This document shows, in pieces, positions 1 to 7,285 of a DNA stretch of 11,846 bases. The notes below the pieces were generated by a model. That model worked only from the letters and a program-made list of their open reading frames with translations. It searched no databases and was not told the origin of the DNA. The stretch comes from Acidimicrobiales bacterium. Its GTDB lineage: Bacteria > Actinomycetota > Acidimicrobiia > Acidimicrobiales > JAKAVM01. The position numbers and the translations under genes are program-made. The DNA lies in contig DAIDIS010000172.1 in assembly GCA_027451785.1 (NCBI GenBank), positions 1 through 11,846 on the forward strand. Direction: 5' to 3'. Within the stretch, counting starts at the first letter, position 1, and each line of letters begins with the position of its first letter.

Positions 1-238
1 CCTTTGATAGACACTTCAAAAATAAGCACCGCATTGTTGAACACATACGAGACCCTTCAGTCGGAAGTGGACACGGAAACCGCAGCGATCTTTATCCTTC
101 CAAAGCCTCTTGTATACAAAATAAGCGATTAGCTCGCTCAAAGGCTTAGTGGGCTGATCCACGATCAGCCAGCGACTCAGTGCTTGGCAGTTACGCTGAT
201 TTTTTCGCCAATAGCGACGCCATTACGGCACTGTGCCA
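1..238. other. Intergenic region without a convincing gene
   Basis: No long reading frame is visible on either strand. The stretch holds a perfect 10-bp palindrome (TTGTATACAA, 110-119), a strong hairpin (152-170) and a T6 run near 199-204. On the minus strand a Shine-Dalgarno-like GAAGGG (58-53) lies 6 nt before an ATG (46-44) and 8 nt before a GTG (44-42). Either could open a gene running off the left edge, but fewer than 16 codons are visible, so I do not call one. Confidence 0.5.
145..180 (-). terminator. Hairpin downstream of the CHAP gene, possible terminator
   Basis: GGCTGATC (152-159) and GATCAGCC (163-170) form a perfect 8-bp stem with a 3-nt loop. The flanking CTTAGT (145-150) and ACTCAG (175-180) can extend it with one mismatch and an asymmetric internal loop. 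It lies about 60 nt past the stop codon of the minus-strand CHAP gene. No U-tract follows the stem on that strand, so it would have to be a non-canonical terminator of the kind reported in actinobacteria, or an RNA-processing structure. Confidence 0.4.
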
Positions 239-1761
239 TCACGGGACCGGTTGCGCATAGGCGTACACGGGATAGATGTTGTACGCCCAAGGGTCTCCAG
301 GGAGAAAGGGACCGTTGATGAGCGTCGAGTACCAACCATCTAAGTCCGGCCCCGAGTCCCCTTCGGCCGTGACGATGGCGCCATTGGCAAATACCTGCTC
401 GACTATCCCCACATGTAACGACTCCCCGAAATCAGGACTATACCCATACATGACCGTGTCACCAGGAGCAGGGGTAGCTCCCAGCGGCAAGAGCTCACCA
501 TTCTGAGACGCCCAGTCGGCTACGTAGCCGGTAAACGCATACGAAGGTATCGGGATGCCGGCCTGCTGCCACACCCAGGTTGTGAACAGCGAACACCACG
601 CCTCACACGGCCCATACGGGTTGCAGAACTGCCCATTGGCATCGGGGTTTGCTTCAATTTGAGAGTCGGCCAAGGCGACAATCTGCGCAGCCTGAGGGAT
701 AGGCGATGGAGCGGCCGGGGAGCTGAAACTGTAGTTCCACCCGTCCGGCTCCAAGAGCCAATATCCCGTTCCGTCGCTTGGGGCCGCTATCCCGCTGACT
801 GGTTCCGAAGGGAGCTGGCCGCCTTCCGAACCGTAGAACTTTGCGTCGCCATACGCGTAGACGCTCCCGTTGGCTGAAGCCAACCAGTAGCCCTTCCCGT
901 CCGAAGTCGCCGCCATACCCACTACCAGTGCGTTCCAATCGCTCATCTGATTCCCTAAGTTGACGGCGGACCCCTCGAAAGCCGCGTCACCATAGGCAAA
1001 GATCCCGCCATCGGAGCCTGCTATCCAGTAGCCCTTACCATCCGGGCTTGCTGCCATGCCCACGATTGAAGCCTGGAGACTGATATCGCCGGTCGAACCA
1101 TAGAACTTGGCGTCGCCAAAGGCGAATATGCCTCCGTCGGCCGCAACAAGCCAATATCCGCCGCTATCTGGGCTCGCCGCCATGCCGACAATTGGCTGCT
1201 GCAAAGCCACACCGCCCATCGATCCGTAGTACGTCGCGTCGCCAAAGGCAAAGACGCCGCCATCTTGTGCGACTTCCCAATATCCATTTCCGTCAGCAGT
1301 AGCAGCCATACCGACAATCGGGGCGTACGGAACAACTCCCAATGCCCGTAAAGAACCCTCGTTTCCGGCGTTACCCACGGTGTAAATCGCCCCTCCAGCA
1401 CCTGCTAGCCAATAACCGTGACCCGTGGGAGTGGCCGCTATTACGGAAACGACAGAGGGAAGCGACGTACCCCCGTCGAGTGAGGTAGGTCTTGGGAAAC
1501 AGCCCCAAATCCCAATACTCCGCCCCCTCCGTATACATGAGGGCGGATGGCCACAGAACCCGATGCAGAATTGCTCTGCGGGGCCTGCGGCGAAGCGAAC
1601 GAAAGGGCCTGCGGCGAAGCGAACCCGAGTTGCGGCCAAAATGCAACAGCAAGGGCCTGCGGCGAAGCGATTGCAAGGGCCACCAAAGCGAAGAGCAAAC
1701 CGGCCTTCCGGCCTTTTCCGGAGACTTGGGCTACCGCACGAATGAACTTTCGCTCGGTCAT
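239..1761 (-). CDS. Secreted GYW-repeat protein with C-terminal CHAP domain, frame broken at a homopolymer
   Basis: Probable exported peptidoglycan amidase/endopeptidase. The ATG at 1761 has AAAGGA (1776-1771) 9 nt upstream and starts a typical signal peptide: basic residues, then the hydrophobic segment GLLFALVALAIA, then Ala-rich cleavage candidates. That frame ends early at a stop codon. The remainder is read in another frame, which is continuous to 239. Adding one G to the G5 run at 1474-1470 joins the two into a 507-residue protein. Six repeats of about 42 residues follow (GYW at corrected residues ~116, 160, 202, 244, 291, 333), each with FGDAKFYGS-like and GMAA(S/T)PDGKGYW segments. 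The last ~130 residues resemble CHAP: Cys390 in EAWCSLF, His450 in SLHVGIVE and Glu467 in TAEGDSG are the likely catalytic residues. Whether the broken frame is a sequencing error, a decayed gene or real frameshifting cannot be decided from this sequence alone. Confidence 0.75.
1582..1677 (-). repeat. 24-bp minisatellite coding 8-residue repeats in the signal-peptide region
   Basis: Four tandem 24-bp units encode LAIASPQA, LAVAFWPQ, LGFASPQA and LSFASPQA (corrected residues 29-60). Three copies share an identical 18-bp core (GGGCCTGCGGCGAAGCGA on the plus strand at 1581-1598, 1605-1622 and 1653-1670); the second unit is diverged. All spacings are multiples of 3, so copy-number change would keep the frame. 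The array spans the end of the hydrophobic core and the likely cleavage site, so expansion or contraction would change signal-peptide or linker length. Confidence 0.85.
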
Positions 1762-1940
1762 GCTCTCAGATCCTTTCAAACGGTCCGGATTTAATCCAGC
1801 GGATTTCGGGTTTTAGCGGAAACAAGGACTGTTACTGGGCAAGCGAACTCCAAAGCTTTTTGATTTTTCTTCCAATACCCCGGTTTCCCGGACTCCAAAG
1901 GTGCCCGGACCTACCTTCGGTGGGATACCATCTCCCCACA
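1762..1940. promoter_or_regulatory. Divergent intergenic region between CHAP gene and MFS exporter
   Basis: Both genes must be transcribed outward from these 179 bp. Visible are the Shine-Dalgarno of the CHAP gene (1776-1771), a GGATT-T-AATCC inverted repeat (1787-1797) followed by another GGATTT (1801-1806), and a TANNNT hexamer TACCAT (1926-1931) 9 nt before the MFS ATG. I could not identify a convincing -35/-10 pair for the CHAP gene. Confidence 0.4.
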
Positions 1941-3194
1941 ATGAGACCGAAGGTCCTTCTCGACCTGGAACCCCTGAAGCGATCCGGCCCATTCCGCAGG
2001 CTTTGGACTAGCTCGATCGTGAATATCCTGGGGACGCAGCTAACCGCCGTCGCCGTGCCATATCAGACATTCCGGATAACACACTCATCGCTGGACGTAG
2101 GACTGGTCAGCATGGGCCAGCTCCTGCCTTTGCTTGGGGGCTCGCTATTCGGGGGTGTCCTCGCCGACTCAAAAGAGAGGAGGCGACTTCTAATTGCGGC
2201 CCAGGCCGTCATGGGGCTGGCAAGCGCTGGGCTGGCATTGAATACGAGTGGGTGGGGTGCACATCTTTGGCCGATTTTCGCCCTCACAGCGCTCTCGGCA
2301 GCTTTCTCCGGCATCGACTCGCCGACCAGGTGGACCTTGGTTTCGACAATGGTCGAGCGCGAGCTTCTTGCTTCGGCAAATGCGCTTTGGCAGCTTCTCC
2401 TCCAAGTGGGAATCGTCGTCGGCCCGGCAGTTGCCGGACTTCTCCTTGGCCACTTTTCCATATCCCTTATCTACTGGCTGGACGTTGGCACTTTTTACGC
2501 GTCGATCGCAATCATCGCCACCCTCCCTAAGTCACACCCACCGGAGAGGACGGAGCCGATGGGAGCGAAGTCGCTCATCGACGGCTTCGGCTTTCTCAAA
2601 GGGCGCCAGGTGCTTCAGGCGAACTTCGTCGTCGACCTGGACGCGATGGTCTTCGGCATGCCGAGGGCACTCTTCCCCGCACTGGGGCTGGTCAGGTTCC
2701 ACGGCGGTGCTGAGGCAGTGGGACTTTTGTACGCAGCGCCCGGAGCAGGTGCCTTGCTGGGAGCTCTATTCACCGGATGGGTGCATCGAATCCATAGACA
2801 AGGCTTAGCGGTGCTCCTTGCAGTTGCCGCCTGGGGCGGCGCAATCACTCTTTTCGGCCTTTCCCCTTGGTTGGTTCCCGCTCTCTTACTGTTGGCGCTG
2901 GCAGGTGCCGCAGACGTCGTCTCCGCTGTATTCCGAAACGTCATCCTGCAATCCTCGGTCCCAGAAAACCTGCGGGGGCGCCTTTCGGCAATCCATATCG
3001 CCGTGGTGACCGGTGGTCCAAGGCTTGGAGACTTTGAGTCCGGGGCTGCCGCTCAACTCGTCGGACCGGAGGCTTCGGTAGTCTCCGGCGGACTCTTGTG
3101 CCTCGCAGGTGTGGGGGCGATCTGGCGCCTTATGCCCCACTTCGCACGCTACCGGGACACAATGGGGAAAGCGGACCCGAGTTCCGCCCAGTAA
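1941..3194 (+). CDS. MFS exporter, DHA3/EntS-like
   Basis: Probable proton-driven efflux permease of the inner membrane, 417 residues and about 12 hydrophobic segments. Motif A is visible as GGVLADSKERRR (residues 71-82) in the loop after TM2. SGIDSPTR in the first half, and SSVPENLRGRLSAIH plus GGPRLGDFESG in the second half, resemble the DHA3 branch that includes the enterobactin exporter EntS. The frame is open back to a TTG at 1860, but I chose the ATG at 1941 because MRPKVLLDLEPLKRSGPFRRLW looks like the usual short cytosolic N-terminus. No Shine-Dalgarno precedes it, but a TANNNT hexamer does, so the transcript may be nearly leaderless. The gene stands alone, so the substrate is unknown. 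A siderophore or drug is possible from the family but is not shown here. Confidence 0.85.
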   Translation: MRPKVLLDLEPLKRSGPFRRLWTSSIVNILGTQLTAVAVPYQTFRITHSSLDVGLVSMGQLLPLLGGSLFGGVLADSKERRRLLIAAQAVMGLASAGLALNTSGWGAHLWPIFALTALSAAFSGIDSPTRWTLVSTMVERELLASANALWQLLLQVGIVVGPAVAGLLLGHFSISLIYWLDVGTFYASIAIIATLPKSHPPERTEPMGAKSLIDGFGFLKGRQVLQANFVVDLDAMVFGMPRALFPALGLVRFHGGAEAVGLLYAAPGAGALLGALFTGWVHRIHRQGLAVLLAVAAWGGAITLFGLSPWLVPALLLLALAGAADVVSAVFRNVILQSSVPENLRGRLSAIHIAVVTGGPRLGDFESGAAAQLVGPEASVVSGGLLCLAGVGAIWRLMPHFARYRDTMGKADPSSAQ

Positions 3195-3203
3195 GCCTTG
3201 CCA

Positions 3204-3242
3204 GATCCTAAGGTATCGCTAGGGATCCATGCCTAGTAGGCA
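3204..3242. terminator. Weak hairpins between convergent MFS and proS genes
   Basis: GATCCTA (3204-3210) pairs with TAGGGATC (3220-3227) apart from one bulged G, with a 9-nt loop. A second small stem, TGCCT-AGT-AGGCA, lies at 3230-3242. They sit in the 72-bp gap between two converging genes, where a bidirectional terminator would be expected. No T-tract follows on either strand, so the call is tentative. Confidence 0.3.
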
Positions 3243-3300
3243 CGAGCGCAATAGGCGAGAGCGCAACTAGTAGGCACGAGCGCAATAGGCGACCAAGCCC
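3233..3300 (-). repeat. 34-bp tandem duplication of the proS 3' end
   Basis: Positions 3233-3258 and 3267-3292 are identical over 26 bp, with a period of 34 bp. The inner copy is the true end of proS, coding AYCARAY and the TAG stop. The outer copy repeats those codons and stop beyond it, shifted by +1 frame because 34 is not a multiple of 3. The 8-bp element GAGCGCAA occurs three times here (3244, 3259, 3278), suggesting replication slippage. Confidence 0.9.
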
Positions 3301-4670
3301 GGCTCGTCCTCGGAATAAGGCAAGCTCCCATCGCTTCGCTGGAGACAGCGGACGGTAATGGCACTTCTGGCCAATTCCGCCTCGCCCTTCTCTCCGACCA
3401 GGTCCCATTCAATCCGGGCAAAGCCGGAACCTGCCGCCTCGACAACTTCGCTCAATGTGGAGCACTCTGCCGTCCGCTCGTCTCTCCTTTCAATTGCGAA
3501 AGCGAGCATCTTGGACTGAATCTCCGACAACGTCTCCGACACCTTATTGGACAGCCCGGAAAGAGACGCCTTGGACTTGACTCCTGTGGCTCGAACCGCG
3601 ATCGTCACCTCTTGTTGCGCCAGGTCCCGGGGGCCCACTTCGATTCGAAGCGGGATACCCTTCAGCTCCCAGTCGGTGGCCCTCCTGCCAAAGGACGTAT
3701 CGACCCGCGTATCCACACGAACCCTCACACCCGCTTCCCGCAGCTCGGCCTCGATCCGCCCCGCGGTCTCGATCACCTCGGGGTCATCCTTAATCGCAAT
3801 GACCACCACCTGGGTGGGGGCAAGAACCGGCGGGACTTGAAGACCATTGTTGTCGCCGTGAGCCATTATCAGCCCGCCGACCATTCGGGTGGAGACCCCC
3901 CAAGAGGTAGTCCAACAGAGTTCTTGAGCCCCTTTGTCGCTTAGGTAATCGATGCTGAACACCTTCGCAAAGTTCTGGCCAAGCTCATGCGATGTTCCCA
4001 TCTGTAGAGCCTTGCCGTCACCCATCATTCCCTCAAGGGTCATTGAATTGATTGCCCCGGCGAACCTCTCCTTCGCCGTCTTCCGACCCACGACAACCGG
4101 AATGGCCAGAACATTAACCATGAAATCGTGGTAGACGTCCTCAAGAATTCTGACGGCATATCGTCGGGCATCTTCTTGGTCGATGTGGGCGGTGTGCCCC
4201 TCCTGCCACAAGAACTCGGACGTCCTGAGGAAAGTACGAGGCCTCAGCTCCCATCGGACGACGTTCGCCCACTGGTTCAAGAGCAAGGGCAAGTCTCTAT
4301 AGCTTTGTATCCAACGGCCCATATACTCGCCTATCACCGTCTCGCTAGTGGGTCGCACCGCGATCGGCTCCTCAAGCTTCGAACCTCCGCCATGGGTCAC
4401 AACGGCAAGCTCTGGACTGAACCCCTCGACGTGCTCAGCTTCCCGCTCGAAATAGCTCATTGGGATGAACAGCGGAAAGTAGGCGTTCTCGGCACCACAA
4501 GCCTTAATTCTCTGGTCCACTTCCGCCTGCATTCGCTCCCATATCGAGTAGCCATAGGGACGGATTACCATTGTCCCCCTCACCGGCCCCGACTCGGCCA
4601 GGACTGCCTTGTTCAAGACATCTTGGTACCACTTGGGGAAATCTTCGCTCTGGCTGGTCAACACTCCCAT
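3267..4670 (-). CDS. proS: Prolyl-tRNA synthetase, type 3 (archaeal/eukaryote-like)
   Basis: Charges tRNA-Pro with proline using ATP in the cytosol. At 467 residues it has the short type-3 architecture without the bacterial editing insertion. Class II signatures are visible: motif 1 region GAENAYFPLFIPMS (59-72), motif 2 with VVRWELRPRTFLRTSEFLWQ (137-156), and motif 3 around RMVGGLIMAHGDNNGLQVPP (262-281). TSHELGQNF (226-234) and CWTTSWG belong to the proline/tRNA pocket. The anticodon-binding domain starts near 285. The C-terminal domain ends in the conserved Tyr typical of this type. The four zinc-binding cysteines of Thermus-type enzymes are mostly missing (EWDLVGEKGE where WCG..CE is usual; Cys442 remains). 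The ATG has only a weak GGA 5 nt upstream. It starts 28 nt after the PurM-like gene, probably on the same transcript. Confidence 0.96.
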   Translation of the reverse strand: MGVLTSQSEDFPKWYQDVLNKAVLAESGPVRGTMVIRPYGYSIWERMQAEVDQRIKACGAENAYFPLFIPMSYFEREAEHVEGFSPELAVVTHGGGSKLEEPIAVRPTSETVIGEYMGRWIQSYRDLPLLLNQWANVVRWELRPRTFLRTSEFLWQEGHTAHIDQEDARRYAVRILEDVYHDFMVNVLAIPVVVGRKTAKERFAGAINSMTLEGMMGDGKALQMGTSHELGQNFAKVFSIDYLSDKGAQELCWTTSWGVSTRMVGGLIMAHGDNNGLQVPPVLAPTQVVVIAIKDDPEVIETAGRIEAELREAGVRVRVDTRVDTSFGRRATDWELKGIPLRIEVGPRDLAQQEVTIAVRATGVKSKASLSGLSNKVSETLSEIQSKMLAFAIERRDERTAECSTLSEVVEAAGSGFARIEWDLVGEKGEAELARSAITVRCLQRSDGSLPYSEDEPGLVAYCARAY

Positions 4671-4698
4671 ATGAATCCAATAGGCTAGCCGTCCCCCG

Positions 4699-5793
4699 CT
4701 ACCTAAGGTTGAGGTCCTCCGATCGATAGGTCACACCGACCGGCTCCAAAACCACGGAGCGCTCACCGGCCTCCACCGTGCCCGCTCTGACTGCTTTGAA
4801 TCCGCATTCCGCGGACAATTCACAGATTTCCTTGGCGACCTTCGGCCTGCAATAGACGGCCAGGCCTACGCCCATGTTGAATGTCCCGTACGACTCCGAG
4901 TCGTCCATTTCCAATGCCTTACACATAAACTCAAGAACTTCAGGCACCGGCAGCAACTCGTGAAGTCTGTAAGTCAGCTCGGCATCCGCCCGCATTAGCT
5001 TTCTCAACCCATGACCCGTGATGTGCGAGACATAGGAAACCGGCAGGCCCGCTTCCAAGATTTTCGACATCAGGCAAACGTAAATATGGGAAGGCGTAAG
5101 AACTGCGGAGCCAAACTCATTTCCGCTTGGTAGCCGGTGAGCCCAGCCATCGGCGAGCCCCGATGCAACCGTTCTGGCCAAGGAAGCTCCGTTGGTATGC
5201 AAACCCGAGCTCTCCACCAAAACAATCTCGTCTCCCGGCGCGAGATCCTGTCCCACAATTGCATCTCGGCCTTCCGGCACATAGCCGATCGCCGATCCAC
5301 CTAACTCGATCTCACCATCGGCTACGAGACCCTTCAAGGTTGGAGACTCTCCTCCACCCCATGTCGCCGAAGAGTCCTCGCAGGCTCTCGCCCAGCCCTT
5401 GGTAAGCTCCAAAACCCGCTCGGGTTTTGAGTACCACGACGACGATCCGGTGGAAAAATAGGCATTCACCACCATTGGCAGAGAACCGACGCATATAAGG
5501 TCATTCACAACTGCGGCGACGGTGTCGTAGGCGATGTCTGCAAACCGGTTTATACCTCGCTCCGCTTCGTATTGGCCGGTAATCAACGACTTGGTTCCCA
5601 GGGTCTCCAATACGAACGCCAGCTTGGCACCCGCGCGCTCGAACACGAACGCCGGCTCGCCCCTCGATGCCTCGACAGCTACGGCTCCATGTTTTTTCAG
5701 CTGGGCGGAGGTGGCCCTGGCCGCGGACAACGCCTCTCTTTTTGCTGCGTCCAAGACTTCATAGTCGACGCCTGACTGGCTGTAGGTATCCAT
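4699..5793 (-). CDS. AIR synthase (PurM)-family protein
   Basis: Resembles phosphoribosylformylglycinamidine cyclo-ligase (PurM), which makes aminoimidazole ribotide from FGAM and ATP in purine synthesis. PurM-like segments appear in the expected order: SGVDYE near the N-terminus, GTKS (66-69), YDTVAAVVNDLICVGSLP (89-106), YFSTG (112-116), WGGGES (145-150), SSGLHTNGASLAR (195-207), SHITGHGLRKL (256-266) and TFNMGVGLAVY (304-314). The length (364) is close to PurM. It is divergent: ETLGTKS replaces the usual D(G/S)VGTK, so the first acidic nucleotide/metal residue is Glu, and the GGFGG-type segment near residue 45 is absent. It could be the organism's only PurM or a PurM-like paralogue of unknown substrate. 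A TAGATT hexamer (5808-5803) lies 9 nt before the ATG and may be its -10 box. proS follows after 28 nt. Confidence 0.82.
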   Translation of the reverse strand: MDTYSQSGVDYEVLDAAKREALSAARATSAQLKKHGAVAVEASRGEPAFVFERAGAKLAFVLETLGTKSLITGQYEAERGINRFADIAYDTVAAVVNDLICVGSLPMVVNAYFSTGSSSWYSKPERVLELTKGWARACEDSSATWGGGESPTLKGLVADGEIELGGSAIGYVPEGRDAIVGQDLAPGDEIVLVESSGLHTNGASLARTVASGLADGWAHRLPSGNEFGSAVLTPSHIYVCLMSKILEAGLPVSYVSHITGHGLRKLMRADAELTYRLHELLPVPEVLEFMCKALEMDDSESYGTFNMGVGLAVYCRPKVAKEICELSAECGFKAVRAGTVEAGERSVVLEPVGVTYRSEDLNLR

Positions 5794-5914
5794 CGCCCCA
5801 TCAATCTAACAACACGACCCAAAATCGTCCCATCCGCGCCGTGGGCCTGCCGGTGCGAAGCTTTGCCGGTCAACTTTCCAGGTTCGGCGATACCCCACTC
5901 GGTACAATCGCAGG
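5794..5914. promoter_or_regulatory. Divergent promoter region with leaderless-type -10 for the M28 gene
   Basis: TACAAT (5903-5908) is a near-consensus -10 ending 6 nt before the GTG at 5915. Transcription from it should begin at or next to the start codon, giving a leaderless mRNA. No separate Shine-Dalgarno at proper spacing is present. In the other direction TAGATT (5808-5803) lies 9 nt from the PurM-like ATG. No clear -35 for either is visible at 17 bp. Confidence 0.6.
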
Positions 5915-7285
5915 GTGAAGTTCGAGGACATCCCGACCACGCCATCGGCCGAAGAGATGATGGCGTCGATTACGAAGGTTTGTTCTTTTGGTGTCCGCAG
6001 ACCCGGCTACTCAGCCGAAGCCCGGACTGTTGAGTTCATCGCCTCAACGCTTTCGGGCTTGGGAATGGACCAAGTGCGAGTAGAGGAGTTCCCGATCGTA
6101 ATGTGGACTCCGGGCAAGGCCACCGTAAGAGTGCCTTCCACCGGCCTTGTTATCGACGGTTTTCCACTACCCCTCTCCGCCCCGACCGGAAGCGTCTCCG
6201 GAAGAAATGGGCCGCTCCAGGGCCCGCTGACGGATTTCGACGATCCTGAGCCGTCAGGCAAGATCGCCTTCCGTCAAGTAGACCTGCCTGAAGTCGAAGA
6301 ATCGGAAATTGCCCCCATCGCAAAACGGGTCATTGATCCCGACGGGTATTTCGACAAAGCCTCAAAAGTGCTCCCCTTTACTCTGGAAAGCCACACCGTG
6401 CTCGACCTTGCAGCCGAACGAGGGGCACTGGGGGTCATCGGATTACTCCGGGAGAACTATTGGGAGTCCTGTGACTATTACCTCCCTTACGATGCAAAAT
6501 TCAGGCCCACCCCAGGACTGTGGCTGAGTCCAGCTGGAGGACAGGCTTTGATGGAAGAGCTTCACCGCTTCGAAGGTGTACTCGACATCGAGATGCAAAC
6601 CGAGTCCGATTGCACTGAAACTACAGCGAATACCGTCTATGCAGTCCTTGAGGGGACCGGCGATGGCTGGGTGATTGTAGGCACTCACCACGATGCGCCT
6701 TGGGCCTCTGCCGTAGAGGATGGGAGCGGAATTGCGATGGTCTTGGAGGCGGCGAAGGTGTGGTCGAAGGTTCCGCGAAAGGACCGTGAGCACAACCTGC
6801 TCTTCCTCTTTCACGGAGCCCACATGTATGGCGGGGAAGGTACCAAGGCATTTATGCGGGAGCACGAGTCTCTGCTATCAAATACGGTGCTGGCGATTCA
6901 CCTTGAACACGCAGCCAGGCAGTGTTCGATACAAGACGGCAGGCTCACGGCAAAGGACGAACCGGAGACCCGCTGGTGGTTCGTGTCCGACTCGTCTCAA
7001 TTGGAGGACCTGACCGCACAGTCGATTGCGGCCGAATCACTTGGGCGGTCAATGATCTTCGCACCTGACGTGTTTATGGAGCATCCACCGACCGATGGCG
7101 GGATGTTTCATCTCCAGGGAGTTCCTCTGGTCAATTTCCTGAGTGCCCCGCCCTATCTATTCGACAGCGCCGACACGATTTCGATGGTTCATGAGCCCAG
7201 CTTGGTACCTCTGGTGAACGTGGCCTCAAGACTCATCTGCGGAGTTTCCGCCGAAGCACGGACCAGTTTTCGGGAGGTCTCATGA
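5915..7285 (+). CDS. M28-type zinc peptidase homologue with altered active site
   Basis: A 456-residue protein like the M28 aminopeptidase/PSMA group. Residues ~95-225 resemble a protease-associated insertion (SGKIAFRQVDLP, ERGALGVIGLL). The metal-binding fold follows: GTHHDAPW (257-263) supplies the first His/Asp, EDGSGIAMVLEAAKVW (268-283) the bridging Asp269, and MEHPPTDGGMF plus DT..MVH near 388-426 possible later ligands. The usual Glu-Glu pair of FGxEExG (general base and zinc ligand) is replaced by HGAHMYGG, so His303-Met304 sit where both glutamates are expected. No signal peptide or membrane segment is seen, so it is probably cytosolic. It may be a peptidase with altered chemistry, a non-peptidase hydrolase or an inactive homologue. 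The start is a GTG; the next gene overlaps by 4 bp and is likely translationally coupled. Confidence 0.78.
   Translation: MKFEDIPTTPSAEEMMASITKVCSFGVRRPGYSAEARTVEFIASTLSGLGMDQVRVEEFPIVMWTPGKATVRVPSTGLVIDGFPLPLSAPTGSVSGRNGPLQGPLTDFDDPEPSGKIAFRQVDLPEVEESEIAPIAKRVIDPDGYFDKASKVLPFTLESHTVLDLAAERGALGVIGLLRENYWESCDYYLPYDAKFRPTPGLWLSPAGGQALMEELHRFEGVLDIEMQTESDCTETTANTVYAVLEGTGDGWVIVGTHHDAPWASAVEDGSGIAMVLEAAKVWSKVPRKDREHNLLFLFHGAHMYGGEGTKAFMREHESLLSNTVLAIHLEHAARQCSIQDGRLTAKDEPETRWWFVSDSSQLEDLTAQSIAAESLGRSMIFAPDVFMEHPPTDGGMFHLQGVPLVNFLSAPPYLFDSADTISMVHEPSLVPLVNVASRLICGVSAEARTSFREVS
7272..7285 (+). promoter_or_regulatory. Strong ribosome binding site and ATGA stop-start overlap
   Basis: GGGAGG (7272-7277) lies 4 nt before the ATG at 7282, and that ATG overlaps the TGA stop of the upstream gene as ATGA. 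This fixes the start of the alpha/beta hydrolase and suggests that terminating ribosomes restart on it. Confidence 0.85.

Noticed and set aside
1..80. Possible IS remnant, from transposon-end-like strings such as AGTGGACAC
   Set aside because: No terminal inverted repeats, target-site duplication or transposase coding sequence can be seen.
1021..1401. CRISPR-like or tandem DNA repeats in the CHAP gene
   Set aside because: The periodicity of about 126-141 bp is coding repeat structure (GYW/FGD units) with diverged DNA, not short identical repeats with spacers.
1425..1816. Plus-strand open frames of 89-106 codons opposite the signal-peptide end of the CHAP gene
   Set aside because: They are antisense shadows of the repeat-rich coding DNA. 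Their Arg/Gly-rich repeats mirror the ASPQA codons, and they resemble no protein family known to me.
1860..1940. Longer N-terminus for the MFS exporter starting at TTG 1860
   Set aside because: There is no ribosome binding site, and the added residues (MIFLPIPRFPGLQRCPDLPS) do not look like an MFS N-terminus; the ATG at 1941 fits the family better.
3233..3445. Minus-strand 70-codon frame ending in the same AYCARAY tail as proS
   Set aside because: It is a +1 frame shadow of proS that reads into the duplicated 3' end; the shared tail comes from the duplication, not from a second gene.
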